The notes: generated by a model from the letters alone, not told the origin. Shown: positions 1-8,106, counted from the first letter of the stretch. The stretch: 64,000 bases of DNA from Pseudoramibacter alactolyticus ATCC 23263 (GCF_000185505.1 NZ_GL622359.1:2235484-2299483); one strand, 5' to 3'. Numbers and translations are program-made.

Positions 1-666
1 GTCGATCCAAGGCTTTATCCCCCGGCGAAAAAGCTCGACGTGGTGAGCTACGACGAGATGCTCGAGATGGCCAGCCTCGGCGCCGGCGTGATGCACACCC
101 GTTCCATCGAGCTCGGCCGCAAATACAACGCGGACATTACCGTGGCGTCGAGCATCCACGATGTGCCCGGCACGCTGATCACGGCCAGTGCCGCCGCGAC
201 CCAAAAACCCATCACCGGGATGGCGGTCTATAACGACGAGATGATGGTCTCGATCAAAAATGTGCCCTACGACGTGAACATCTCGGCCCGGCTTTTTTCG
301 GCGCTGGCCGCGGCGGGCATCAACGTTGACATGATCAGCCAGACCTCGCCCATCGCCGATCGGATGCACATTTCCTTTTCGGCCTCCCACGACGATATCG
401 ACGCGCTGGAAAAGGCGCTGGCCGAATTCCAGGCGGCTTATCCCCAGACGGCCGTCGACCTGCGCGAGGACGCGGTGAAGATGTCGGTGGTCGGCAGCGG
501 CATGAAGGCGCATCCCGGCGTCGCCAGCAAATTCTTCAGGCTGCTGTCGGCTCAGCACTTCCCGATTTTGATGGTCACCACCTCGGACATCCGCATTTCC
601 TGCATGATTCCGGCGGAGGCCAGAGAGCGGGCGGTCATGGCGGTGGCCGACGGTTTTGAATTATAA
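1..666 (+). CDS. lysC: Aspartate kinase, C-terminal part (5' end outside window)
   Basis: Aspartokinase phosphorylates L-aspartate, the first step to lysine, threonine and methionine. The reading frame is open from base 1, so the catalytic N-terminus lies outside the window. The first codons read VDPRLYPPAKKLD, then SYDEMLEMASLGAGVMH, a hallmark of the end of the kinase domain. Two ACT domains follow (about residues 80-145 and 155-221), with VMVTTSDIRIS-like motifs in the effector-binding part, so end-product feedback control is likely. The stop at 664-666 is directly followed by the ribosome site of a second ACT gene. Identity is firm; which end product inhibits it cannot be read from sequence. 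Confidence 0.93.
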   Translation, partial: VDPRLYPPAKKLDVVSYDEMLEMASLGAGVMHTRSIELGRKYNADITVASSIHDVPGTLITASAAATQKPITGMAVYNDEMMVSIKNVPYDVNISARLFSALAAAGINVDMISQTSPIADRMHISFSASHDDIDALEKALAEFQAAYPQTAVDLREDAVKMSVVGSGMKAHPGVASKFFRLLSAQHFPILMVTTSDIRISCMIPAEARERAVMAVADGFEL

Positions 667-676
667 GGAGGGCGAT

Positions 677-1159
677 GTGGTTAATATTGAAAAACATCCG
701 GTGGACAGCCTGTCCATCGACTGCGAAAGCCTGATGATTTCCCTGAAGGCGGTGCCCTTCAACAAAAATATCATGAGTCGTCTGCTGGACGATCTGGCCG
801 CGGCCGGCGTCAACGTGGATGTGATTTCCCGGACGGCACCGGTGGGCGAGACCTTTGACGTGTCGCTGCTCGTGCCCGAGCGGGATATGGCCAGCGTGCG
901 CGAGATCGCCAATGATCTCGGCAGCGATTTCAAGATGATCGGCATCACGGTCAACAAGAACATCACCCGGCTCAACCTGCACGGCATCGGCATGCGCACC
1001 CAGTCCGGGGTGGCGGCGCGCTATCTGCAGGTCTTCGCCGACAATGACATCCAGGTGATGATGGTTACCACGTCGGAAATCTGCATCTCCTGCATCGTCC
1101 GCAACGAGGACGCCAAAAAGGCGGCGACGGCGATTCAGGCCGCCTTTCAGTTACAATAA
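677..1159 (+). CDS. Stand-alone tandem ACT-domain protein, aspartokinase regulatory-domain paralogue
   Basis: This 160-residue protein holds two ACT domains and nothing else. Phrases such as AAGVNVDVISRTAP and VMMVTTSEICISCIV closely mirror the ACT pair of the aspartokinase just upstream (INVDMISQTSP, ILMVTTSDIRISCMI), so it looks like a duplicated regulatory half. I chose GTG 677 because AAGGAGG at 665-671 sits 5 bases before it; the upstream TTG at 656 would place the ribosome site inside the gene. Spacing of about 10 bases from the kinase stop implies one operon. A role as a separate regulatory subunit, like the small subunit of Bacillus aspartokinase II, is an inference. A threonine or lysine sensor for another enzyme is the alternative. 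Confidence 0.85.
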   Translation: MVNIEKHPVDSLSIDCESLMISLKAVPFNKNIMSRLLDDLAAAGVNVDVISRTAPVGETFDVSLLVPERDMASVREIANDLGSDFKMIGITVNKNITRLNLHGIGMRTQSGVAARYLQVFADNDIQVMMVTTSEICISCIVRNEDAKKAATAIQAAFQLQ

Positions 1160-1205
1160 TGTTACAGAATTTGGCCGCTGACGTCGTGCAAAGCGGGATG
1201 GGGTA

Positions 1206-1214
1206 TGGTATAAT
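1206..1214 (+). promoter_or_regulatory. Extended -10 promoter for the L,D-transpeptidase gene
   Basis: TGG followed by TATAAT at 1209-1214 makes a perfect extended -10 box 30 bases before the start codon. No good -35 is seen 17 bases upstream, which is usual for extended -10 promoters. AGGAG at 1232-1236 is the ribosome site. Confidence 0.65.
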
Positions 1215-1243
1215 TTTTCCAATTTTGAAGTAGGAGCAGAAAG

Positions 1244-3925
1244 ATGGCTCAAGATGAAATGAAAAAAAACCCGGCGGCCGCCGAGGCGCCGGTCGAAGCG
1301 CAGGCAGAACCCACGCCCGTTAGCGAAGCATCTCCTCCGGAGGCCGGCGGCGACACCGCTCGGTTTTTGGAAGAGGGGGACGCGACGGAAATGCCTGACG
1401 CGGGTGTCGAAGCGGCCGACGCATCAGCAGATGATGCCGAAAGTGCCGCCGATGAGGCAAACGCCGCCGATCGTGAGGACGCAGCGGCGGATGTCCCCGA
1501 TGCGGCGGATGAAGAAACGCAGATCGCGGAGGCGGTCACCGAAGCGCCGGACGAAACGGCGTCGGAGGCGGCGGAATCGGCCGATGAAACGGTGCCAGCC
1601 GAAGAGGAAGCGCTGCCGGAAGAGACGGCAACTGAAGCTGAAGCGGTAGACGCATCGACGGGCGGCGAAGCCACCGTCGAAACGGCAACAGAAGAAGACA
1701 CGGACTCCGACGGCGCGGGCGCGCCTGAAGAAAGCGCGGATAAGGCCGCGGATTTAGACGAAAGGGCCGGCGGCACCGACGCGGCGAATGAAACAGCTTA
1801 TGACGAAGAAACATTGGCAGAAGATTCGGACGCGGGCGACACCGACGCTGACGAAAGCGCGATAACCGAATCGTCAGACGCGGAGGCGGTTACCGAAGAG
1901 CCGGACGAAACGCCGTCGGAGGCGGCGGAATCGGTCGATGAAACGGTGCCGGCCGAAGAGGAAGCGCTGCCGGAAGAGACGGCAGCTGAAGCTGAAGTGG
2001 TAGACGCATCGACGGGCGGCGAAACGGCAACGGAAGAAGACACGGACTCCGACGGCGCGGGCGCGCCTGAAGAAAGTGCGGATAAGGCCGCGGATTTAGA
2101 CGAAAGGGCCGGCGGAACCGACGCGGCGAATGAAACAGCTTATGATGAAGAAACATCGGCAGAAGATTCGGGCGCGGGCAGCACCGACGCAGACGAAAGC
2201 GCGATAACCGAATCGTCAGACACGGAAGCGGTCGCGCCATCGGAGATGCCCGGGACCCCAGCCGACGCGTCGGAAGAACCGGCGGCGGCCGAGGTTTTGG
2301 AAGCCGGCGAAACCACCGCATTCGATGCGGAAGCAATTGCGAATAACCGCTTGCGGGAACAGGCGCAGGATTTAACCGAGCCGGAAACGGCCGAGTCCGC
2401 TGCGGAAGCCGTTTCCGCCGAACCGGCAGCGGCCGATAATGCCGAAGCGGTTGCGGCCGACGACGCAGGAACGACCGAAACACCTGCGGCTGAAGGGCGG
2501 ACCATCGATCTCGGCGCGGCCGAGACACCTGCACCTGCGCCGCCCGTGAAAAAGCGGAAAAAAGGCGGATTGATCGCCGGCGTGGCGATCGCCGTGCTCG
2601 CGGTGATTTATTTTGCCGGCGCAGCTTTTTATCACAGGCATTTCTTCGCCGGGACGACGATCAACGGCGTGGCGGCGGGGAACCGGTCGCCGGCGGCCGT
2701 GCAGGAAACGGTTCAGAACAAGGCAGCGACCTATCGCCTGGTGCTCAGGGGCAAAGACAACCATGTGGAAAAGGTGACGGCGGGTGCGCTCGGCATTGCC
2801 TATAAGGGGGATGCGGCCCTGCAAAAGCTTTTGACCGGGCAGAACAGCTTTGCCTGGCCGGCGATGTTCTTCAGGAAGGATCAGCATGCGGTTTCCGCGC
2901 TCCGCTATGACGAAACCAAGATGGACCGGGTGGTCTCGATGCTCAATCTGGTTACCGGCGATCAGGTGACCGACGCGCAAAACGCGCGGCCGGTGGTTGA
3001 AGAAGACGGCGATGTGCGCATTAAAGCCGCGGTGACGGGCAACCGGCTGGATAAAGCCCGGCTGAAGACCGCCATCCTTAAAGCCGTGGCCACCGGCGAT
3101 GAAACCATCGACCTGAAAAAGGACCGCTGCTATGTCGAGCCGAAGTATCAGAAGGATTCGCCGGCGGTCAAGCGGGCCGCCAAGGTGATGAGGCGATACG
3201 CCAAGGCCAAGATTACCTATCTTTTCGGCACGGACAGCGAGGTGGTGGACAGCAAGGTGTTCGGCTCCTGGCTTACCGTGGACGGCGACATGCACGTGAC
3301 GGTGGACGAGGCCAAGGCGGCGGATTATCTGTATCAGCTGGCGCTGCGGACCAACACGGCCTACGGCAAGCACACCTTCAAAACCACCGGCGGCAACACC
3401 ATCACGGTGAACGGCGGCAGCTATGGCTGGCGCATCGACCGGGAGGCCGAGTTGAGGCAGCTCGTCTTTGATATCAAGTCCAGCAAGGCGGTCAACCGTG
3501 AGCCGGCTTATAAACAAAGAGGCAAGACCCGCAAAAGCATCTACGAGGACATCGGCAGTTCCTATGTGGAGGTGTCGATTGCCCAGCAGCACATGTGGGT
3601 TTATAAAGACGGCCGGCAGGTGGTGAGCACGGCGGTGGTCACCGGCAACACGGCTGCCGGCCACGGCACGACCCCCGGCGTGTACTACATCGCCTATAAG
3701 GCGCGTCACGCGACGCTTAAGGGGGAGGATTACGAAACCCCGGTGTCCTACTGGCTGCCCTTTAACGGCGGCCAGGGCATTCACGATTCCTGGTGGCGCG
3801 GCGCCTACGGCGGCACCATTTATCGGGGCGGCGGCTCCCACGGCTGTGTGAACACCCCGCCGGGCCAGGTGCCCGCGGTCTACGCCAATGTGGAAACCGG
3901 CACGCCGGTGGTCGTCTATTATTAA
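1244..3925 (+). CDS. Membrane-anchored L,D-transpeptidase (YkuD family) with long acidic N-terminal tail
   Basis: L,D-transpeptidases make 3-3 cross-links in peptidoglycan or attach proteins to it. Residues 1-435 are an extremely Glu/Ala/Asp-rich, presumably disordered stretch with an internal 118-residue duplication. A basic KKRKK at 436-440 precedes a single membrane segment (about 443-463), so by the positive-inside rule the acidic tail is cytoplasmic and the rest extracellular. Residues about 470-740 look like the peptidoglycan-binding (PG_binding_4) domains usual in Firmicute enzymes. The C-terminal YkuD domain ends with SHGCVN, with His866 and the catalytic Cys868. ATG 1244 has AGGAG 7-8 bases upstream. 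Monofunctional and followed by a terminator at 3951-3972. The enzymatic core is a standard length; the acidic tail is the odd part. Confidence 0.92.
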   Translation: MAQDEMKKNPAAAEAPVEAQAEPTPVSEASPPEAGGDTARFLEEGDATEMPDAGVEAADASADDAESAADEANAADREDAAADVPDAADEETQIAEAVTEAPDETASEAAESADETVPAEEEALPEETATEAEAVDASTGGEATVETATEEDTDSDGAGAPEESADKAADLDERAGGTDAANETAYDEETLAEDSDAGDTDADESAITESSDAEAVTEEPDETPSEAAESVDETVPAEEEALPEETAAEAEVVDASTGGETATEEDTDSDGAGAPEESADKAADLDERAGGTDAANETAYDEETSAEDSGAGSTDADESAITESSDTEAVAPSEMPGTPADASEEPAAAEVLEAGETTAFDAEAIANNRLREQAQDLTEPETAESAAEAVSAEPAAADNAEAVAADDAGTTETPAAEGRTIDLGAAETPAPAPPVKKRKKGGLIAGVAIAVLAVIYFAGAAFYHRHFFAGTTINGVAAGNRSPAAVQETVQNKAATYRLVLRGKDNHVEKVTAGALGIAYKGDAALQKLLTGQNSFAWPAMFFRKDQHAVSALRYDETKMDRVVSMLNLVTGDQVTDAQNARPVVEEDGDVRIKAAVTGNRLDKARLKTAILKAVATGDETIDLKKDRCYVEPKYQKDSPAVKRAAKVMRRYAKAKITYLFGTDSEVVDSKVFGSWLTVDGDMHVTVDEAKAADYLYQLALRTNTAYGKHTFKTTGGNTITVNGGSYGWRIDREAELRQLVFDIKSSKAVNREPAYKQRGKTRKSIYEDIGSSYVEVSIAQQHMWVYKDGRQVVSTAVVTGNTAAGHGTTPGVYYIAYKARHATLKGEDYETPVSYWLPFNGGQGIHDSWWRGAYGGTIYRGGGSHGCVNTPPGQVPAVYANVETGTPVVVYY
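1528..2223 (+). repeat. Tandem duplication in the acidic tail of the L,D-transpeptidase
   Basis: Two near-identical in-frame copies, about 1528-1881 (118 codons) and 1882-2223 (114 codons). The second lacks four codons after the DASTGGE motif. High identity at DNA level suggests a recent duplication. A third partial copy may begin at 2224. Confidence 0.85.
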
Positions 3926-3950
3926 AACGCAGACAGCGCTCCGGCGCTTA

Positions 3951-3972
3951 CCCCGCAATGCGGGGTTTTTTT
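3951..3972 (+). terminator. Intrinsic terminator after L,D-transpeptidase
   Basis: CCCCGC, loop AAT, GCGGGG, then seven T. Confidence 0.9.
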
Positions 3973-3989
3973 AATGGCGGCGAATGCCA

Positions 3990-4018
3990 TTGACGCCGCC
4001 GGTTCAGAAAGGTACAAT
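3990..4018 (+). promoter_or_regulatory. Sigma-A promoter for the cysE-aroE operon
   Basis: TTGACG (3990-3995), 17-base spacer, TACAAT (4013-4018). About 85 bases of leader follow before the GTG start of cysE. Confidence 0.75.
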
Positions 4019-4036
4019 AAAAATCAAAACGACAAA

Positions 4037-4057
4037 CGGCAGCCGGTGCCCGGCTGC
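4037..4057 (+). promoter_or_regulatory. Stable hairpin in the cysE leader
   Basis: GGCAGCCGG, a 3-base loop, and CCGGCTGCC form a perfect 9-bp stem. No T run follows, so it is not a terminator; it may stabilise the mRNA or form part of a leader control. No known riboswitch consensus is recognised. Confidence 0.4.
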
Positions 4058-4103
4058 CCGATTGAAGGCATTGAATGCAAGGCGAAAATAAGGAGAAAAT
4101 GCG

Positions 4104-5060
4104 GTGAGCAGAAAATTTAACAGGCAGATCACCCAGCTCAACAAAGAGATGGTGGCGATCTATCGGGAAGATGACGCCTATATGTCTTACACCTCGGCGG
4201 CGCTGCCCCGGCGCAGCGAAGTCATTTTGCTGATTAACGAAGTGCGCGAGCTTTTTTATCCCAGGCATTTCGGCAGGCGGGAGCTTTTTGACTGCACCCT
4301 GCAGTATTATATCGGCGATCTGATGATGACGGTGGAAGAGCGGCTGCACCGGCAGGTGCGTCTGGCCCTGATTCGGGCCAACGACACCAAGGATCCGGCG
4401 CTGCGGGTGGACAAGCCCCTGCTGGAAGACCGGGCGGAGGAAGTCAGCTGCGAATTCATGAACCGGATTCCGGCGGTGCGGGAGATGATCACCCTGGATG
4501 TGCAGGCTGCCTACGACGGCGACCCGGCGGCCAAGGATCTCGACCAAATCGTGTTGACCTATCCCGGGGTCTTCGCGATGATGGTGTTTCGCCTGGCTCA
4601 CGAGCTCGAGCGGCTCGAGGTGCCGATAATTCCCCGGATGATGACGGAATACGCCCACAGCCGCACCGGCATCGACATCAACCCCGGAGCGACCATCGGG
4701 AAATCCTTCTTTATGGACCACGGCACCGGCATCGTCATCGGGGAGACCACGGAAATCGGCGACGAGGTCAAGCTCTATCAGGGGGTGACCCTCGGCGCGC
4801 TGTCCACCCGGGGCGGGCAGTCCCTGCGGGGAGCCAAGCGCCACCCGACCATCGGGGACCGGGTGACCATCTATTCCGGGGCGTCGGTGCTCGGCGGCCG
4901 GACGGTGATCGGCCACGACTCGGTGATCGGCGGCAACTGCTTTATCACCCAGCCCATTCCGCCGTGCAGCAAGGTCTCCATCAAGGACCCGGAACTGCAG
5001 ATGGATAACGGCACGATCGAGGCCTACCACGACGATTTCAACTGGGCGGAGGATCATTGA
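4104..5060 (+). CDS. cysE: Serine O-acetyltransferase
   Basis: Makes O-acetyl-L-serine from serine and acetyl-CoA, the precursor of cysteine. The N-terminal half is helical (about residues 1-180). The C-terminal half is a left-handed beta-helix of hexapeptide repeats (DINPGATIG, GIVIGETTEIG, KRHPTIGD, ASVLGG, HDSVIGGN). His206 in MDHGTG is the catalytic base, and the IPPCSKVSI tail region resembles the EpsC subgroup of the family. At 318 residues it matches the long form common in Clostridia. GTG 4104 is used because ATG 4099 runs into a stop; AAGGAG lies at 4089-4094. The stop overlaps the aroE start, so the two are cotranscribed. Confidence 0.93.
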   Translation: MSRKFNRQITQLNKEMVAIYREDDAYMSYTSAALPRRSEVILLINEVRELFYPRHFGRRELFDCTLQYYIGDLMMTVEERLHRQVRLALIRANDTKDPALRVDKPLLEDRAEEVSCEFMNRIPAVREMITLDVQAAYDGDPAAKDLDQIVLTYPGVFAMMVFRLAHELERLEVPIIPRMMTEYAHSRTGIDINPGATIGKSFFMDHGTGIVIGETTEIGDEVKLYQGVTLGALSTRGGQSLRGAKRHPTIGDRVTIYSGASVLGGRTVIGHDSVIGGNCFITQPIPPCSKVSIKDPELQMDNGTIEAYHDDFNWAEDH

Positions 5061-5926
5061 TGACGGCGCGCCCGGCCATTGACGGCGCGACCCGGCTGAT
5101 CGGGCTGCTGGGCAGCCCGGTGGCCCACTCCAAATCGCCGGCGATCCACAACGCGGCCTTTGCCGCGACGGGCGTGAACGCGGCCTATCTCGCTTTTGAG
5201 GTGGCGCCGGAGAAGCTTGCGGCGGCGGCGGCGGGGCTTGTGGTCCTGGGGGCCGCGGGCTGGAACGTGACGATGCCCCACAAAACCGCGATGGCGGCGC
5301 TTTGCGATGAGCTGTCGCCGGCGGCGCGCATCGTCGGCGCGGTGAACACCGTGGTGGTGCAGGACGGCCGGATGACCGGACATATCACCGACGGCTCCGG
5401 CTTCACCGCGGCGCTGACCGACCGCGGTTTCAATCCGGCGGGCAAGCAGGTGGCGCTTTTCGGCGCCGGGGGCGCGGCCCGGGCCGCGGCGGTCCAGCTC
5501 GCCCTTGACGGGGCGGCGCAGCTTGCGATTTTCAACCGGACGGTGGCCAAGGCCCGGATGCTGGCTGAGACGATTGCGGCCGAAACCGGCTGTGCGGCGC
5601 GGGCCTATGCCCTGGATGACGCCGAGGCGCTCCGCACGGCGGTGACCGAGGCAGACCTGGTGATCAACGGGACGAAGCTGGGCATGGCGCCCCACTCCGA
5701 GACCTGCGTGCTGCCGGACGCCCGCTGGCTGGCCCGCCGGCCGGTCGTGGCGGATTTTGTCTATAACCCGGTGCAGACGCGGCTGCTCGCCATGGCGGCG
5801 GCGGCCGGATGCCCGACGCTGGACGGTTTGGCGATGCTTTTGTGGCAGGGCGCCCAGGCCTTCGCCCTGTGGACGGGCCGCCCGATGCCGGTGGCCGCGG
5901 TGCGGGCGCAGGTCTTCGGCGCTTAA
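5060..5926 (+). CDS. aroE: Shikimate dehydrogenase
   Basis: NADPH-dependent reduction of 3-dehydroshikimate to shikimate in aromatic amino acid synthesis. Near the N-terminus SKSPAIHN binds substrate and NVTMPHK carries the catalytic lysine. GAVNTVV and TDGSGF supply the conserved Asn and Asp. GAGGAARA is the nucleotide-binding loop and FNRT the NADP-selecting stretch. DGLAMLLWQGAQAF is the C-terminal family motif. The start ATG 5060 overlaps the cysE stop (TGATG) and GGAGG lies about 7 bases upstream, so translational coupling is likely. Length, 288 residues, is normal. Pairing with serine acetyltransferase has no obvious metabolic logic beyond amino acid biosynthesis. Confidence 0.93.
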   Translation: MTARPAIDGATRLIGLLGSPVAHSKSPAIHNAAFAATGVNAAYLAFEVAPEKLAAAAAGLVVLGAAGWNVTMPHKTAMAALCDELSPAARIVGAVNTVVVQDGRMTGHITDGSGFTAALTDRGFNPAGKQVALFGAGGAARAAAVQLALDGAAQLAIFNRTVAKARMLAETIAAETGCAARAYALDDAEALRTAVTEADLVINGTKLGMAPHSETCVLPDARWLARRPVVADFVYNPVQTRLLAMAAAAGCPTLDGLAMLLWQGAQAFALWTGRPMPVAAVRAQVFGA

Positions 5927-5940
5927 GGCCGCCGGCCGGC

Positions 5941-5969
5941 TTGACATCTTTCGGACTTTTAAGTATTAT
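5941..5969 (+). promoter_or_regulatory. Sigma-A promoter upstream of phenylacetate-CoA ligase
   Basis: TTGACA (5941-5946), 17-base spacer, TATTAT (5964-5969): a near-consensus promoter only 15 bases after aroE. Confidence 0.85.
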
Positions 5970-5989
5970 GGATACAATGTTACGCGTGG

Positions 5990-6021
5990 AATCCCTGTGG
6001 CAGAAGTCACGGGGATTTTTT
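5990..6021 (+). terminator. Intrinsic terminator inside the paaK leader (attenuator or small RNA end)
   Basis: AATCCCTGTG pairs with CACGGGGATT (10 bp, one G-U), 8-base loop, then a run of T. It lies about 20 bases downstream of the promoter at 5941-5969 and before the paaK ribosome site at 6062-6070, so most transcripts from that promoter should stop here unless the hairpin is prevented. Confidence 0.75.
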
Positions 6022-6074
6022 AATGACAGGCGCCAGCTTTTGGCGGCAGGTTTGCATCAGCGGAGGAGGAAAGT

Positions 6075-7376
6075 GTGAAATATTGGAATGAAACCTTTGA
6101 GTGCATGCCCCGGGAGCAGCTCCGGGCGCTGCAGCTGGACCGGCTGAAGAAGACGGTGGACAAGGTCTACGCCCGGGTGCCCTTTTATCGGGAAAAGCTG
6201 CAGGCGCTGGGCGTCGGGCCGGAAAGCATCAACAGCCTGGACGATATCCGCCGGCTGCCCTTCACCACGAAGGAGGATCTGCGAAACAGCTATCCCTACG
6301 GCATGCTGGCCGAGCCCCTGTCGCAGATCGCCCGGGTGCAGGCCTCGTCCGGGACGACGGGCAAGCCCGTCTGCGACGGTTATACCCATAACGATCTGGC
6401 CATGTGGGCCGAATGTGTGGCCCGGGGGCTCACCGGTACCGGCGCCGACGAGCACGCCGTCATCCACAACGCCTATGGCTACGGCCTGTTCACCGGGGGC
6501 ATCGGGATTCACGGCGGCGCCGAGCGCATGGGCGCGTCCGTGATCCCCATGTCCAGCGGGAACACCGCCCGCCAGATCATGCTGATGCAGGATTTCAAGG
6601 CCACCCATCTGACCTGCACCCCGTCCTACGCCAGCTATCTGGGCGAGGCCTTCCGGGACGCGGGCATCGATACGGCCGCGCTGCCGCTTAAGGCCGGAAT
6701 CTTCGGCGCGGAACCCTGGTCGGAAAACATGCGTAAAACCATTGAGGAAAGCCTGGCCATCAAGGCCTTCGATATTTACGGTATGTGCGAAATCTGCGGG
6801 CCGGGCGTCGCCATCGAGTGCGAAGAGCAGGACGGTCTGCATTTCTGGGAGGACTTTTTCTATTTTGAAATCGTCGATCCGAACACCGGCGAACCGGTGC
6901 CCGACGGCGAAGAAGGGGAGCTGGTGATCACCACCCTGGCCAAGGAGGGCATGCCCCTTTTGCGCTACCGCACCCACGACCTGACCCATATCGTCGACGA
7001 GCCCTGCCGCTGCGGGCGCACCCACCGCCGCATCGCGCGCCTCTCCGGCCGCACCGACGACATGATGGTGATTCGCGGGGTCAACGTCTTCCCGACCCAG
7101 ATCGAATCGGCCCTGCTCGACACCGGCGACGTGGAACCGCACTATCAGCTCATCGTGCGGCGTGAGGGCGCCCTCGATACGCTGGAGATCAAGGTGGAAC
7201 TCAAAGAAGACACCGATATCAACTCCGTCACCGAGCTGGAGGCCATGAAGGCGAAGATCGCCGACCGGGTGAAATCCATCATTCAGATCAAGTCCAAGAT
7301 TACGCTGGTGGAGCCCAAGAGCATCGCGCGCAGCGAGGGCAAGGCCAAGCGCGTCATCGATCTGCGCAAAATCTGA
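6075..7376 (+). CDS. paaK: Phenylacetate-CoA ligase family (AMP-forming aryl-CoA ligase)
   Basis: Activates aryl acids such as phenylacetate or indoleacetate to CoA thioesters via an acyl-AMP. SSGTTGKP (about residues 90-98) is the ATP-binding loop; GAEPWSENM and DIYGMCEICGPG are conserved PaaK motifs; RTDDMMVIRGVNVFPTQIE marks the hinge and C-terminal domain. At 433 residues it is a normal PaaK. GTG 6075 follows GGAGGAGG with good spacing. The next gene, 12 bases on, is a tandem ACT protein; this pair usually accompanies indolepyruvate ferredoxin oxidoreductase in anaerobes that ferment aromatic amino acids, but those subunits are not in the window. Expression may be limited by the leader terminator at 5990-6021. 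Confidence 0.9.
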   Translation: MKYWNETFECMPREQLRALQLDRLKKTVDKVYARVPFYREKLQALGVGPESINSLDDIRRLPFTTKEDLRNSYPYGMLAEPLSQIARVQASSGTTGKPVCDGYTHNDLAMWAECVARGLTGTGADEHAVIHNAYGYGLFTGGIGIHGGAERMGASVIPMSSGNTARQIMLMQDFKATHLTCTPSYASYLGEAFRDAGIDTAALPLKAGIFGAEPWSENMRKTIEESLAIKAFDIYGMCEICGPGVAIECEEQDGLHFWEDFFYFEIVDPNTGEPVPDGEEGELVITTLAKEGMPLLRYRTHDLTHIVDEPCRCGRTHRRIARLSGRTDDMMVIRGVNVFPTQIESALLDTGDVEPHYQLIVRREGALDTLEIKVELKEDTDINSVTELEAMKAKIADRVKSIIQIKSKITLVEPKSIARSEGKAKRVIDLRKI

Positions 7377-7388
7377 GGAGGTGTCAAA

Positions 7389-7826
7389 ATGATCAGACAA
7401 GTTTCGGTTTTTATGGAAAATCAGGCCGGCCAGCTCGGCAAGGTGCTGCGGGTTTTGGCCCGGGCCGAGGTGAATATCCGCTCGCTGACCATCGCGGAAA
7501 CCTCGGACTACGGGATTCTGCGGCTGATTCTGCAGGACACCGACGCGGGCCTCGCGTCGCTGAAGCGCGCCGGCATCCTGGCCAACGTGACCCGGGTGCT
7601 CGCGGCGGAAGTGCCCGACAGCCCCGGCGGCATGAGCGCCATCGTCGACGTGCTGGCGGAGGCCGGCATCGGCATCGCCTACGCGTATTCGTTTTTGCCG
7701 AAGAACACCAAGAACGCGGTGATTGTGCTCAAGGTGATGGACGCCGACAACGACGCCGCGGCTAAGGTGCTCACCGAGGCGCCGGGCATCATCCTGCTCG
7801 AAAGGGACGAGCTGCTCGATCGCTGA
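7389..7826 (+). CDS. Tandem ACT-domain amino acid-binding protein
   Basis: A 145-residue protein made of two ACT domains (about 1-65 and 72-140). It starts with QVSVFMENQAGQLGKVL, the standard ACT opening with the conserved Gly and Leu. Cotranscribed with paaK (12-base gap, AGGAGG before ATG 7389). In family context it probably senses an aromatic or branched amino acid and modulates the ligase or its keto-acid oxidoreductase partner; this is inferred from conserved neighbourhood only. It is shorter and more divergent than the ACT protein at 677-1159. Confidence 0.85.
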   Translation: MIRQVSVFMENQAGQLGKVLRVLARAEVNIRSLTIAETSDYGILRLILQDTDAGLASLKRAGILANVTRVLAAEVPDSPGGMSAIVDVLAEAGIGIAYAYSFLPKNTKNAVIVLKVMDADNDAAAKVLTEAPGIILLERDELLDR

Positions 7827-7835
7827 CGCGTGCGG

Positions 7836-7864
7836 TTGACAAGCGCCGAGAAAATGACTATACT
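7836..7864 (+). promoter_or_regulatory. Sigma-A promoter for FMN riboswitch-ribU transcript
   Basis: TTGACA (7836-7841), 17-base spacer, TATACT (7859-7864). It begins about 10 bases after the ACT gene stop and 20 bases before the riboswitch. Confidence 0.88.
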
Positions 7865-7884
7865 GAAACCAATCAAATATCAGT

Positions 7885-8013
7885 CTGTTTCAGGGCGGGG
7901 TGCAATTCCCCACCGGCAGTGATGCGAAAGCGAGTCTGCGCGCCGGGGCTTCGGCTCCCGGCTGATTCGGTGCAAATCCGAAACCGACGGTATAGTCCGG
8001 ATGAAAGAAACGG
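7885..8013 (+). ncRNA. FMN riboswitch (RFN element)
   Basis: Contains the conserved RFN blocks: CAGGGCGGGGTGCAATTCCC, CACCGGCAGTGATG, a CGGTGCAAATCCG arm, CCGACGGTATAGTCCGGATG and GAAAGAAACGG. The closing stem P1 is CTGTTTC (7885-7891) with GAAACGG (8007-8013), one U-G pair. A variable arm at about 7938-7962 pairs GCCGGGGC-like and GCTCCCGGC sequences. Binding of FMN should favour the terminator at 8034-8060 and switch off the riboflavin transporter downstream. Confidence 0.96.
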
Positions 8014-8033
8014 TGCACGACCTTGTTTCCCAT

Positions 8034-8060
8034 GCCCTGGTTTTTTGCCGGGGCTTTTTT
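8034..8060 (+). terminator. Riboswitch-controlled terminator before ribU
   Basis: GCCCTGG and CCGGGGC form a 7-bp stem (one wobble) around a T-rich loop, followed by six T. It lies 21 bases after the FMN aptamer, the usual arrangement for transcriptional control. Confidence 0.88.
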
Positions 8061-8106
8061 GCGGGCGGGTTTTTCTGCGCTTCGAGACAGACAACAGGAG
8101 GATCCA

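Noticed and set aside
1249-2534. Several long Ser/Ala-rich and Arg/Pro-rich open frames opposite or beside the L,D-transpeptidase tail
   Set aside because: They are antisense or shifted readings of the repetitive E/A/D codons, with low-complexity sequence and no ribosome sites.
2372-3958. 528-codon open frame on the minus strand
   Set aside because: It is the complement of the transpeptidase gene; the His/Arg/Gly-rich composition is typical of antisense frames in GC-rich DNA.
4019-4103. A SAM or T-box type riboswitch in the cysE leader
   Set aside because: Only a short perfect hairpin is present; no T-box consensus, no SAM-binding core and no terminator.
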